Shown here: positions 18,075 through 26,565 of the stretch, piece by piece
Numbering within the stretch: the stretch's first letter is position 1
Layout of the letters: every line of letters begins with the position of its first letter
Source of the DNA: Thermoclostridium sp.
GTDB lineage: Bacteria > Bacillota > Clostridia > DSM-8532
Assembly (NCBI GenBank): GCA_017995215.1
Contig: JAGOJH010000009.1
Coordinates: 1-50,048 of the forward strand
DNA: 50,048 nt
Reading direction: 5' to 3'
Position numbers and translations under genes: made by a program
The notes under the pieces: generated by a model
Seen by the model: the letters and a program-made list of their open reading frames with translations, nothing else
What the model was told of the DNA's origin: nothing
Databases searched by the model: none

Positions 18075-18848
18075 TCATCTGCCTGTGTTTTCGTCCGAAA
18101 GACGCTTGTCTAGAAGCTTTGCCACTTGCATCTGGTTTGCATACAGCGTGAAATTTTCAGGCCCGTCCAGCTTCTTTTCAATAAAGCGCAGTATTCTTGT
18201 TATTGTAAACGTCATCACAAAATATAGAACACAGGCTACAAAAAACGATTCAAAATATCTGAAATTATTGCCTGCAACCGATTTTGTCTGAAAGAACAGC
18301 TCGGTAACAGAGATCACATTTAAAACGGATGTATCCTTGATATTAATCACAAATTCGTTGCCGGTTGCCGGCAGAATATTTCGAATAGCCTGAGGCAGGA
18401 TGACATTCAGCATGGTTTGCAGATGGCTCATACCCACAGCCTGAGCTGCCTCAAACTGGCCCTTGTCGATGGAAATAATCCCACCACGGACAATTTCAGA
18501 CATATAAGCCCCGGTGTTCACCGAAACAATCAAGATGGCGGCAGCAAAGCGATCCATATCCCAGTTGAATGCCTGAGCCGCTCCGTAATAGATCACCATG
18601 GCCTGAACAATCATCGGTGTGCCCCGGAAAATTTCGATATAAACTGAAAGCAGTGCATTCACTGTTTTAAACAGTGCTCTTTTAATGCCCCGTTCAGGTA
18701 CCGGAACAGTACGGATGATTCCCACCAACAGGCCGATGATAAAGCCCAGAACAGTTCCGACGATAGAAATCAGAAGCGTCATCCCGGCTCCGCGTAAAAA
18801 CATCGGCCAATATTTAGAAACAATTTTTGTTATCCACTCAATGCTCAT
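18075..18848 (-). CDS. Polar amino acid ABC importer, permease
   Basis: A 257-residue permease of the His/Glu/Gln/Arg/opine family with about five membrane helices. The ATPase-contact EAA loop reads [36 protein letters not shown]. It forms the channel of the importer with the ATPase immediately downstream and the lipoprotein upstream. The start follows a GGGGGAAAAG site. The 225-base gap to the binding-protein gene contains a hairpin that could lower permease expression relative to the binding protein. Confidence 0.93.
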   Translation of the reverse strand: MSIEWITKIVSKYWPMFLRGAGMTLLISIVGTVLGFIIGLLVGIIRTVPVPERGIKRALFKTVNALLSVYIEIFRGTPMIVQAMVIYYGAAQAFNWDMDRFAAAILIVSVNTGAYMSEIVRGGIISIDKGQFEAAQAVGMSHLQTMLNVILPQAIRNILPATGNEFVINIKDTSVLNVISVTELFFQTKSVAGNNFRYFESFFVACVLYFVMTFTITRILRFIEKKLDGPENFTLYANQMQVAKLLDKRLSDENTGR

Positions 18849-19033
18849 CTTTTCCCCCGGAGGTAATCATACACCTGCCTATCGCATGCTGTACCCCGTT
18901 ATCCTTCCCATAGAAGTGTTGAAAAACTCAGGTTCTCTTACTGGATACTCACCCGATATGAAAGACCCTACTGCGGATAATTCAGCAATGTCACAACCAT
19001 GTTTCCCATACATCGCAATGAGTTTATGCAAAA

Positions 19034-19064
19034 GAAACCGACTGCAGGGTCTGCAGTCGGTTTC
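19034..19064 (-). terminator. Intercistronic hairpin after the binding-protein gene
   Basis: A perfect 14-bp stem (gaaaccgactgcag, 19034-19047; ctgcagtcggtttc, 19051-19064) with a three-base loop sits ten bases after the stop of the binding-protein gene. On the transcribed strand it is followed by TTTCTTTTGC. It probably acts as a partial terminator or 3'-end stabiliser, giving excess binding protein over permease and ATPase. Confidence 0.75.
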
Positions 19065-19073
19065 ACTTGTTCG

Positions 19074-19886
19074 TTAATCTGCCGCAGGTTGGTTCTTGAT
19101 CGCAGCATCCATGATGGTTGTTTGATCATCGATGGATATACCCGCCAGGATTTTATTGATCTGTTCGGTCAGCGGGCTGTTTTTCGCTATACCCACGGCT
19201 ATTGCGGTATCATCATCGGAGGTTACAAACCCGTCGGTAAACTCAACCATTTTAAAGTTGGAATTTGCAGCCTGAGCACTCACCCCTTCGGGTCGCTCGG
19301 ACACATAACCGTCTATAATACCCGATTCCAGCGCAACGCGCATGGCCGGGAAATTGTCCATCGGCGGCTGTTTGTCCACACCCTGGATTTGGTCGATGAC
19401 TGTATAATGGAAGGTATTCAACTGCGCTGTAATCTTGGCCCCGCTGAAGTCCTGAATGGATTTGGCATCCACATAGGCACCGCCGTTCTTCACCACCATC
19501 ACAAGGTTTGACTTGTAATAATTATTTGAAAAATCGATGGTTTCCTTCCGTTCAGCTGTAGGGGACATGCCGGCAATGATGGCATCGATCTTGCCCGAGG
19601 TTAAAGCCGGGGTAAGACCATCCCATTCGGTTTTTACGATGGCCAGTTCCTTTTTAAGCCCTGCGGCAATGATTTTAGCGATTTCCACATCATATCCGCC
19701 GGCATATTCAGCACTGCCTTCAATTTTTACTGCACCTTTTGAATTGTCCAATTGGGTCCAGTTAAAAGGAGCATATCCGGCTTCCATGCCAACCCTGAAT
19801 TTGCTGTCGTCCTTTCCTGCACATGCAGGCAGCAGCATCGCTGCGATTAGTGTAAGCATTATTATAACAAGAGCCTTCCTTTTCAT
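19074..19886 (-). CDS. Polar amino acid ABC importer, substrate-binding lipoprotein
   Basis: A 270-residue family 3 solute-binding protein. The signal peptide ends in lipobox LLPAC with Cys22 as lipid anchor. The mature part shows the family hallmarks GYDVEIAKIIA, DGLTPALTSGKIDAIIAGMSPTAERKETIDFS and the C-terminal AVGIAKNSPLTEQINK. It captures an amino acid outside the membrane and delivers it to the permease. Start ATG follows AAAAGGAGGAAAGATGTA. First gene of the operon, driven by a good promoter at 19938-19966. The ligand cannot be read from sequence. Confidence 0.93.
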   Translation of the reverse strand: MKRKALVIIMLTLIAAMLLPACAGKDDSKFRVGMEAGYAPFNWTQLDNSKGAVKIEGSAEYAGGYDVEIAKIIAAGLKKELAIVKTEWDGLTPALTSGKIDAIIAGMSPTAERKETIDFSNNYYKSNLVMVVKNGGAYVDAKSIQDFSGAKITAQLNTFHYTVIDQIQGVDKQPPMDNFPAMRVALESGIIDGYVSERPEGVSAQAANSNFKMVEFTDGFVTSDDDTAIAVGIAKNSPLTEQINKILAGISIDDQTTIMDAAIKNQPAAD

Positions 19887-19937
19887 TACATCTTTCCTCC
19901 TTTTAAATCATGAATGTGCCTTCATTTTTCTATTTTC

Positions 19938-19966
19938 ACTTTACAGGAATGGTCAATATATGTCAA
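19938..19966 (-). promoter_or_regulatory. Promoter of the amino acid importer operon
   Basis: On the minus strand a perfect TTGACA (19966-19961) and TAAAGT (19943-19938) are separated by 17 bases, about 50 bases before the binding-protein start. Confidence 0.6.
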
Positions 19967-20084
19967 CAACCAGTGTTTGTAACGTTTTGACAGTTATCGT
20001 TTGTTATTTTTCAATGGTAACTGTATTGGCAGGCTGTGAGCAGTAAATATTCATCTCATATCTAAGGTGAAAAGCCGTAAAGTA

Positions 20085-20114
20085 TTTACTTCGCAATGAC
20101 ACTTTTGCTATAAT
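20085..20114 (+). promoter_or_regulatory. Promoter of the DEAD-box helicase gene
   Basis: A perfect TATAAT at 20109-20114 has a TTTACT -35-like box 18 bases upstream. It lies 31 bases before the helicase ATG, giving a short leader. Confidence 0.55.
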
Positions 20115-20145
20115 TGATACAATCTACAAACGAAAGAAGATATGT

Positions 20146-22137
20146 ATGAAAAGCTTTGTTGAACTCGGTATAACCCCATCCATCCTGAAAGCGCTGGAAG
20201 ATATGGGTTTCAGTGAACCCACACCCGTACAGGAGAAAGCCATCCCCCACATTCTCAATCATGAAGATCTGATCGTTAGGTCCAAAACAGGCAGCGGGAA
20301 AACCGCCGTATTCGGTGTATCCATCCTTCAGTTGATAGAGCCTGGGAAAACCGGGCCTCAGGGTTTGATCCTGACCCCCACCCGGGAGCTCGCCGTTCAG
20401 GTTGACAGCGATCTGAAGAAAATGTCCGCTCACCTCGATCATCAAACCACCGCCGTATATGGGCAGCATAGCATGAATGTTGAAATTCAGGCCCTGAAAA
20501 AAGGGGTGTCAATTGTCACCGGCACTCCTGGAAGGGTTTATGATCATATCGAACATGGGACTCTGAACACCCGCGGCATTAGCTTTTTGGTGCTGGACGA
20601 AGCCGACAGGATGCTGGACATGGGCTTTATCGGGCAGGTTCTAAAAATTATCCGGACATTGCCAAAAAACAGAATTACGCTGCTTTTCTCGGCTACAATT
20701 CCTCCCGAGGTCAAGCGCATCTGTACCGATTATATGAGAAACCCGGTTACCGTTGAAATAGAGTCCCAGACAAAGACGGTGGATGAAATTCAGCAAGTCT
20801 ATTATCGCGTGAACCATAATGAGAAGAGAACCCAGCTGAACAGGCTGCTGATCACCGAACAGCCTGAAAGCTGCATCATTTTTTGCAATACTCGCATTGC
20901 GGTGGATCAGGTTCAGAGCTTCCTTACCAAAAAGGGGTATGCCTCCTATGCACTGCATGGAGATATCGCCCAAAACACACGTTTGAAAACCATGCAGCAA
21001 TTCAAGCAAGGGGAGTTTCACATTCTTGTGGCCACCGATGTTGCTGCCCGGGGTATCCATATCGATGATTTATCCCTTGTAATCAATTATGACATCCCCG
21101 TCGAAAAGGACAGCTACATTCATCGGATAGGCCGGACGGGAAGGGCTGGTAACGGCGGGCGTGCCATCAGCCTGGTAACCGGCGATGATCTGATGACGAT
21201 GTACGAAATAGAAGAGCATATTGGCGCTCTGATTGAAGAGGCACAACTGCCGACGGAGGAGACCTTCAATCAACGAATGTCGGAGGCGGAGCAATGGCTT
21301 CAGGCAAATGCCCTGAAAATAAAGCCCCAATCAAATCAACGGGAAGGTTCCGGGGAAAACCGGCAAAGAAGGTCCTCCGGACGACAAAGAACGGAAAACG
21401 CCCGGGCAGGACAACCTGCAGCAAAAATAGCTGATAATCAGAATCGGGATGCTTCCCAAAACCGACCTGCCACAGCTGAAGGCCAGAGAAAAACACGCCC
21501 TGTCTATAACGCTTCACGTAATCGGGTTCAGGCTGAAGAACAAAAGCAGGATGTTTCCCAGCCGGCCAGAAACGGCAGAAATACAGACAGGAGCTCAGGC
21601 TCTGGCAGGAAAGCAGACACGAATACAGGTTTCAGCAGGTCAAATCAGCAAGCCGAGGCCGGCACACAGGCTATTAACAACCGCAGTTCGGGCCAAACCC
21701 GCAGGCAGTCACCCCGGCAGTCGACCGGGGTTTCACCTGAAGGCCAATATGCCCAAAACTCCAGCAACACACAAACAGCATATAATCGCCATTCCCGCCA
21801 GACTGAAGCCTTCACATCAGCATATTCCGGAAAACAGTCGGGCGAAACATCACATATGCAGCCAGGCTATTCGAGTAGACATAACTCCCCTCAGGCAAGC
21901 CAACCCCGCACAAATAGCATTGGTTACCATCCGGGGCAGCAGGCTGATGCCAGAAAGCCTTATACACAGGGTGGAACCCGCACAATGTCCAGCCAGGTTT
22001 CGCATAGAAAGCCGGCAAACATTACCGGTCATTCACGCGGGCAGACCGATATGCGTGCCGAAGACCAAAGGCAGGCAACGGTATCGAAAAAGGAACCCCT
22101 GATCAAGAGGATATTCTATCGCCTGTTTGGTAAATAG
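20146..22137 (+). CDS. DEAD-box ATP-dependent RNA helicase with long disordered tail
   Basis: A 663-residue helicase. All core motifs are present: Q motif (FSEPTPVQEKAIP), I SKTGSGKT, Ia PTRELA, Ib TPGR, II VLDEADRM, III SAT, V ATDVAARGI and VI HRIGRTGRAG, ending near residue 375. It unwinds RNA duplexes with ATP, usually in ribosome assembly, mRNA decay or cold adaptation. Residues about 390-645 are a low-complexity tail rich in Gln, Arg, Asn, Ser and Gly with scattered Tyr and Arg, ending in the basic amphipathic segment LIKRIFYRLFGK. Such tails drive RNA binding and condensate formation in other helicases. The start has only a weak AGAAGAT site. It resembles CshA/DeaD/RhlE; I do not assign one. 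Confidence 0.93.
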   Translation: MKSFVELGITPSILKALEDMGFSEPTPVQEKAIPHILNHEDLIVRSKTGSGKTAVFGVSILQLIEPGKTGPQGLILTPTRELAVQVDSDLKKMSAHLDHQTTAVYGQHSMNVEIQALKKGVSIVTGTPGRVYDHIEHGTLNTRGISFLVLDEADRMLDMGFIGQVLKIIRTLPKNRITLLFSATIPPEVKRICTDYMRNPVTVEIESQTKTVDEIQQVYYRVNHNEKRTQLNRLLITEQPESCIIFCNTRIAVDQVQSFLTKKGYASYALHGDIAQNTRLKTMQQFKQGEFHILVATDVAARGIHIDDLSLVINYDIPVEKDSYIHRIGRTGRAGNGGRAISLVTGDDLMTMYEIEEHIGALIEEAQLPTEETFNQRMSEAEQWLQANALKIKPQSNQREGSGENRQRRSSGRQRTENARAGQPAAKIADNQNRDASQNRPATAEGQRKTRPVYNASRNRVQAEEQKQDVSQPARNGRNTDRSSGSGRKADTNTGFSRSNQQAEAGTQAINNRSSGQTRRQSPRQSTGVSPEGQYAQNSSNTQTAYNRHSRQTEAFTSAYSGKQSGETSHMQPGYSSRHNSPQASQPRTNSIGYHPGQQADARKPYTQGGTRTMSSQVSHRKPANITGHSRGQTDMRAEDQRQATVSKKEPLIKRIFYRLFGK

Positions 22138-22177
22138 CAAGATTTGGGGTATATCGGTTGGATTTGTCACAGAATAC

Positions 22178-22254
22178 TGAGAGGTTGACGGATGGACGGT
22201 CTGCAGTAAACCTCTTCAGTTGGGAACAGAAACGGGTTGGTTTCCAACCCGTTT
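22178..22254 (-). other. Two hairpins around the reverse transcriptase stop codon
   Basis: A perfect 11-bp stem (aaacgggttgg 22230-22240; ccaacccgttt 22244-22254; loop ttt) lies within the last codons of the reverse transcriptase. A second, imperfect stem (tgagaggtt 22178-22186 with aacctcttca 22209-22218, one bulge) overlaps its stop codon. Neither is followed by a clear T-run on the minus strand. They may end transcription between the convergent helicase and RT genes, or belong to a structured RNA linked to the RT. Confidence 0.55.
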
Positions 22255-23457
22255 GAACCGGTAGAACTCAGCTACCAGCGAGCGGTATCCAAGCTCTTTC
22301 AGCAGAGTATATGGAACCTTTCTGAAATTGGCGCGGTTATATTTACCTGTTACGACAAAACGCAGCTTTTCCTGAATATATTCATCCAAATGCCGGAGGT
22401 GTTTAGAACCGGTCATCACCGGGAAAAACCATCTGGACCAGTAAAAACGAGCTTGTTCGTCTTCCCTGCCAAACAGCTTTCGGTTCACAAGGCCAATCAT
22501 CTCTTTTGCCGCCTCCAAAGGCTGTAAATATCCCTTTTCAACTTTTCGCCGCATCTTCTTTGAAAGACGGTATACCTTGGCTTTTAGCTTTTGAATGGTT
22601 CCACGAGCCAGTGTAACCTCTGTTTTGTCATGGCACAGGCCAAGAAACTCCCAGGATTGGCCCTTCATGCAGATACTTGTTTTTTCAGGGTTGATGCTTA
22701 GCCCTTTTAGGAAAAGCATTTGCTTCAGCCAATTCATTTTTTCTTCAAGCTGCTCTTCCTGAACAAAAAAAACAATATCATCCGAGTATCTGGCATAGGT
22801 GATTCCTTCGCGCAAGAAGGCGTCATCGATATCCGAAAGGTAGATGTTTGCAAGCAATGGCGCCAGCGGATTCCCTGCCATTACCCCTTTTTGCGCAGAA
22901 ATCGCCGGCGCATCACCCCGAAGGATCCTCTGATCCTCCAAAAGGTTTTTTACAAGGCTGTACTCCGGGCTTGATGTGTCAAGCTTTTCTGATAGCATCT
23001 GCATCATCGCCGGCACATCAATGCTGTTAAAATAATCTTGAACATCCAGCTTCACACAGCATTTTTCATCCAGGCTTCTGTCTGAAAGCAGCTTTCTGTA
23101 AGCCGCTGCAGCACCTCCCCCCGGATGAAAGGAAAAGCAAAGGTTTTCACAATACAGCGGCTGTGTTTGCAGCAGCTTGTTAACAATTCTTAAAACCAGC
23201 TTCTCTTCTGGCTGATGAATATATACCGTTCGTTTTTTGCCGGTTTTCATTTTGGAGATTTTTATTTCCTTCGGTGGATTGAAACGGAACCTTTTGTCCA
23301 ATACAGAGGATGCAAGGCTTTGATACCGGCCTGAAGAAAGGATCTGCTCGTAACAGGCTATCTCTTCCTTCTTTCTGGGGTTTTTTTGTTTGAACTCTTC
23401 CAGATAGTTCAGCCATAATTTGTGATCCATTATTTTTTGTATTACTGCTGTATCCAT
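22216..23457 (-). CDS. Free-standing reverse transcriptase, unclassified
   Basis: A 413-residue RNA-directed DNA polymerase domain protein. RT motifs read in order: basic RT1-2 region (SKMKTGKKRTVYIHQPEEKLVLRIVN), motif A KLDVQDYFNSID, motif B-like KGVMAGNPLAPLLANIYL, catalytic YARYSDDIVFF and WEFLGL of RT7. A C-terminal helical region follows (KLKAKVYRLSKKMRRKV, then RARFYWSR-like aromatic residues and VTGKYNRANFRKVPY). No HNH domain and no recognisable intron maturase is present, and the AGNPLAP loop differs from group II intron QGG.xSP, retron and DGR forms. ATG 23457 follows GAGGT. It is divergent from the UvrA-like gene, and its 5' and 3' flanks hold several hairpins. A defence-associated RT or an uncharacterised chromosomal RT family are the main options. 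Confidence 0.88.
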   Translation of the reverse strand: MDTAVIQKIMDHKLWLNYLEEFKQKNPRKKEEIACYEQILSSGRYQSLASSVLDKRFRFNPPKEIKISKMKTGKKRTVYIHQPEEKLVLRIVNKLLQTQPLYCENLCFSFHPGGGAAAAYRKLLSDRSLDEKCCVKLDVQDYFNSIDVPAMMQMLSEKLDTSSPEYSLVKNLLEDQRILRGDAPAISAQKGVMAGNPLAPLLANIYLSDIDDAFLREGITYARYSDDIVFFVQEEQLEEKMNWLKQMLFLKGLSINPEKTSICMKGQSWEFLGLCHDKTEVTLARGTIQKLKAKVYRLSKKMRRKVEKGYLQPLEAAKEMIGLVNRKLFGREDEQARFYWSRWFFPVMTGSKHLRHLDEYIQEKLRFVVTGKYNRANFRKVPYTLLKELGYRSLVAEFYRFKRVGNQPVSVPN

Positions 23458-23531
23458 GAAAACCTCGCTGATACACCTCATCCATTGTGTCAGGTTGCAG
23501 GTTAGATTGCAAGAAAGAAGCAGGAAAGAGC

Positions 23532-23614
23532 GGCATTTGATGCCATAACATGGCACAGGAGTGAACACGAGGCCAACCACCTCCACAGTTTGAACGAACC
23601 GTTCATCAGGCCTC
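23532..23614 (-). other. Hairpin-rich 5' leader of the reverse transcriptase (candidate structured RNA)
   Basis: Upstream of the RT start the minus strand holds a long-range stem GAGGCC/GGCCTC (23614-23609 with 23574-23569) enclosing GAACG-gtt-CGTTC (23604-23592). Next come two overlapping, mutually exclusive hairpins: TGCCAT-gtt-ATGGCA (23555-23541) and GGCAT-caa-ATGCC (23544-23532). This density of perfect short stems within 85 bases is unusual for a spacer. It may be an RT-associated noncoding RNA or a regulatory leader. The 412-base divergent spacer otherwise holds an 83-bp repeat and the UvrA-like promoter. Confidence 0.4.
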
Positions 23615-23628
23615 TGCTTTCTCCCGCC

Positions 23629-23711
23629 GGAGGTATCCTTGCGGATATCTTTCCTGCTTATGTTGTTATTTTAACCTATAAAAAAGAGTTCTGCCAGTCT
23701 TTTTGTAAAAT
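23629..23711 (+). repeat. 83-bp repeat, copy A
   Basis: Starts ggaggtatcc and ends gtctttttgtaaaat. It aligns without gaps to 47125-47207 with 74 of 83 bases identical. Each copy begins with a small hairpin (tatcc-nnnn-ggata). It lies in the divergent spacer between the RT and UvrA-like genes. Both copies are open in one frame (containing DIFPAY and CQSFCK), but most differences change the amino acid, so coding is not supported. Confidence 0.85.
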
Positions 23712-23869
23712 GATGATCTATTATGTGCCATTCAGGCAGTTCCATTTTGCTCACGAGTGTCTCATAATAGACTATACTGGGCAGAATCAAACCCTCCACT
23801 ATAACACCGGGGTTATCGTTTGTTGTAGAATAATTGAAGAGATGAACGGAAAAAACATGGAGGATTTTT

Positions 23870-26419
23870 ATGAATGATTATATTGAAATTGTTGGCGCAA
23901 GAGAAAACAACCTGAAAAATTTGTCCCTGAAGATTCCAAAAAACAAGCTCATCGTTCTTTCAGGTGTATCCGGCTCGGGGAAATCCACACTGGCCTTTGA
24001 CACGCTGCAGAAGGAATGTCAGCGTCAATACATGGCCTCTCTGGGAATGGTCACAGATTTTCTGAGCAAGCCCAAGGTTGAATCGATAAAAGGGCTTTCG
24101 CCATCCATCAGTATTGACCAGTATCTGACCAACAAAAATCCCCGTTCCACCGTTGGAACGGTCACCGAGGTTTTTACCTATTTACGCCTGCTATATGCCA
24201 AGCTTGGCGAAAGGCCCTGTCCTCAATGTGGTACGCTGATTCAGCCTTCCTTTGAAAACAGTTCTGAGGCTGGTTTATGGGATTCCGAGGATGATACTGC
24301 ATTGAATCAGGAGCATGAAGAAAGTGATGAAGCCATTGGAATTGTCTGCCCAAATTGCGGCCACTTCCTGAACGAGCTGATTATGGCCGATTTTTCCTTC
24401 AATAAACCCAATGGAGCCTGCCCCGCGTGCACAGGGCTGGGCGTTATCAGTAAACCTGATGTAACAGCTATTCTGGATGAAACAAAAAGCCTTCGGGAGG
24501 GTGCCGTATTAAGCTGGGAAAAATCCCTCGTCGATTTTTACACCAATGCGATGAGCGTTGCCGCACAGTATTACGGCTTTACCTTTGATCCCGACCGACC
24601 GGTGCGGGAATTTGGTGAAATTCAAAGAGATTACCTGCTTTATGGTGTGAACAGTGAGGAGTTCAAGCGCCATTATCCTGGAATACAACCGCCCAGTAAT
24701 GCTTTCAAGGGAAAGTTTGAAGGTGTGATTACCGCAATGACCCGAAAATATGCCGATCATGAAATTGACGAGGCCGCAAGGGAAAAAATGGAGAAATACT
24801 TCATCCGGCATACCTGCCCCCAATGTGATGGAACCCGACTGAAGCCTGAAAGCAGAAAGGTCACCGTGGCTGGGGAAACCATTACAAATCTTTCTCAAAA
24901 AAACCTGCAGGAGCTCAAGGACTGGCTTCAAAGGCTGCCCGAATCCACCTCCGAATCTGGTCTTACCATCCTGAAATCCGTGCTGGATGACCTGTCTGCG
25001 AGGATTCAGCGCCTTTTGAATGTTGGTCTGGGATACCTGTCGATGGAAAGGCCGGCGACCTCCCTGTCAGGGGGAGAAGCGCAGCGGTTAAGGCTGGCAT
25101 CGCTTCTTGGTTCCGGCTTAACCGGGGTGCTGTATGTATTGGATGAGCCCACTATCGGGCTGCATCCGCGGGATACGGAAAGATTGATCGCTGTATTGAA
25201 GCAGCTGAGGGATCTGGGAAATACCGTGCTGGTGATTGAACATGATACCGAATTGATGAAAAAGGCGGATTATATCATTGATATCGGCCCCGGTGCCGGA
25301 CGAGCGGGTGGAACCCTTGTGGCTGCAGGCACTCCGGAAGAGCTCAGCGCCTGCGACCATTCCTTAACCGGAAGGTTCCTTAGTGGGAAGGATCAAATCC
25401 CCATTGCTCCTTTCCGAAGAGAACCTGCGAACCGTGAGCTTGTGATTGAAGGTGCAAAAGAGCATAATCTGAAGAACATAACGGTGAAAATCCCCCTGGG
25501 GCTTTTAGTGACCATGACCGGGGTATCCGGTTCAGGAAAATCGACGCTGCTGTTTGACATTCTGGATAAGGCTGCAGCCCAAAAATACAATCATGCAGGC
25601 GAAGTTCCCGGGAAATTTGATCGTATTCTTGGCTGGGAGCATATTGATAAGGTCATTACCATCGATCAGGCACCCATCGGTAGAATACCGCGTTCCAATG
25701 CTGCTACGTATACCGATACCTTTACGGCGATTCGCAATGTTTACGCCCAACTGCCCGAAGCTAAAAAAATGAAGCTTTCTGCCCGGCATTTCTCGTTTAA
25801 CGTGCCCGGCGGAAGATGTGAAAAGTGCCAGGGAGCCGGTGTACTGGCGATAAAAATGCATTTTCTGCCCGAGGTACAGGTAGTATGTCCTGCCTGCAAA
25901 GGAGCACGCTTCAAGCGCGAAGTTCTTTCCGTGAAGTACAATGGGCATAGTATTTCCGATGTTCTGAACATGTCCATCGATGAAGCGGCTGGTTTATTCA
26001 ACGGGAATGATGCTGTGGGTGACAGACTGCAGTTGATGAAGGAAGTTGGTTTGGGTTACCTGAAGCTGGGGCAGCCGGCCACCACCCTGTCGGGGGGTGA
26101 AGCGCAGCGCATCAAGCTGGCAAAGGAATTGTCCCGCAAAAGCAAGGGGCACACGTTATATCTGCTGGACGAACCCACAACGGGGCTGCACCCGTCCGAT
26201 GTCAAAAAGCTAGCCAATGTATTGCAGCGCCTGGTGGATGCCGATAATACAGTTGTTACCATCGAACACAACCTGGATGTGATCAAAACCTCTGATTGGG
26301 TAATCGATTTCGGCCCTGAGGGCGGCCTTGAAGGCGGCGAGATCATCGCCTGCGGAACCCCCGGGCAGATAGCCGCCACAAAGTATTCCTATACCGGTCA
26401 ATACCTGGCGAAGCTTTAA
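23870..26419 (+). CDS. UvrA-like ABC protein (short UvrA paralog)
   Basis: An 849-residue duplicated ABC ATPase of the UvrA family. First half: Walker A GVSGSGKST (about 32-40), zinc pairs CPQC/CPNC and CPACTGLG, signature LSGGEAQRLRLASLL (about 400), Walker B VLYVLDEPTIGLHP. Second half: Walker A GVSGSGKST (about 550), zinc module CEKCQGAG...CPACKGAR, signature LSGGEAQRIKLA (about 740), LLDEPTTGLHP. It is roughly 100 residues shorter than repair UvrA and reads GVSGSGKS where housekeeping UvrA has GLSGSGKS, so it is a paralog. Such paralogs (for example DrrC, UvrA2) are linked to tolerance of DNA-binding drugs. ATG 23870 follows GGAGGATTTTT. A MerR-type regulator gene follows on the same strand. 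Confidence 0.9.
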   Translation: MNDYIEIVGARENNLKNLSLKIPKNKLIVLSGVSGSGKSTLAFDTLQKECQRQYMASLGMVTDFLSKPKVESIKGLSPSISIDQYLTNKNPRSTVGTVTEVFTYLRLLYAKLGERPCPQCGTLIQPSFENSSEAGLWDSEDDTALNQEHEESDEAIGIVCPNCGHFLNELIMADFSFNKPNGACPACTGLGVISKPDVTAILDETKSLREGAVLSWEKSLVDFYTNAMSVAAQYYGFTFDPDRPVREFGEIQRDYLLYGVNSEEFKRHYPGIQPPSNAFKGKFEGVITAMTRKYADHEIDEAAREKMEKYFIRHTCPQCDGTRLKPESRKVTVAGETITNLSQKNLQELKDWLQRLPESTSESGLTILKSVLDDLSARIQRLLNVGLGYLSMERPATSLSGGEAQRLRLASLLGSGLTGVLYVLDEPTIGLHPRDTERLIAVLKQLRDLGNTVLVIEHDTELMKKADYIIDIGPGAGRAGGTLVAAGTPEELSACDHSLTGRFLSGKDQIPIAPFRREPANRELVIEGAKEHNLKNITVKIPLGLLVTMTGVSGSGKSTLLFDILDKAAAQKYNHAGEVPGKFDRILGWEHIDKVITIDQAPIGRIPRSNAATYTDTFTAIRNVYAQLPEAKKMKLSARHFSFNVPGGRCEKCQGAGVLAIKMHFLPEVQVVCPACKGARFKREVLSVKYNGHSISDVLNMSIDEAAGLFNGNDAVGDRLQLMKEVGLGYLKLGQPATTLSGGEAQRIKLAKELSRKSKGHTLYLLDEPTTGLHPSDVKKLANVLQRLVDADNTVVTIEHNLDVIKTSDWVIDFGPEGGLEGGEIIACGTPGQIAATKYSYTGQYLAKL

Positions 26420-26468
26420 GTGAGCTGCCAGAACAGTTTTATAAGTCAATGAGATGGTTCTATTGTTG

Positions 26469-26485
26469 AGTAACAAGGAGTTACT
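26469..26485. promoter_or_regulatory. Inverted repeat upstream of the MerR-type gene, candidate operator
   Basis: AGTAAC (26469-26474) and GTTACT (26480-26485) form a perfect dyad with a five-base spacer, about 80 bases before the MerR-type gene. MerR proteins bind dyads in promoter spacers; no clear -35/-10 pair is visible around it, so the link to the regulator is tentative. Confidence 0.35.
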
Positions 26486-26565
26486 GGGATGGTTGTATTG
26501 AAAACAAATGGCACAGTTTAGCCAAGCAGAGCCATTCTGGTAGCTCAAACCGGCAGGAGATAAGT

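Noticed and set aside
22216..23457. Group II intron
   Set aside because: No maturase or HNH domain, no recognisable domain V hairpin downstream, and the RT loop differs from the intron consensus.
22216..23711. Diversity-generating retroelement (RT with template and variable repeat)
   Set aside because: The RT lacks the DGR motif 4 form, the two 83-bp copies do not differ mainly at adenines, and no C-type lectin-like target gene is present.
23590..23877. A 95-codon open frame on the plus strand in the RT/UvrA spacer
   Set aside because: It has no ribosome-binding site, runs into the UvrA-like start, and its central part is the 83-bp repeat whose second copy differs mostly by amino-acid-changing substitutions.
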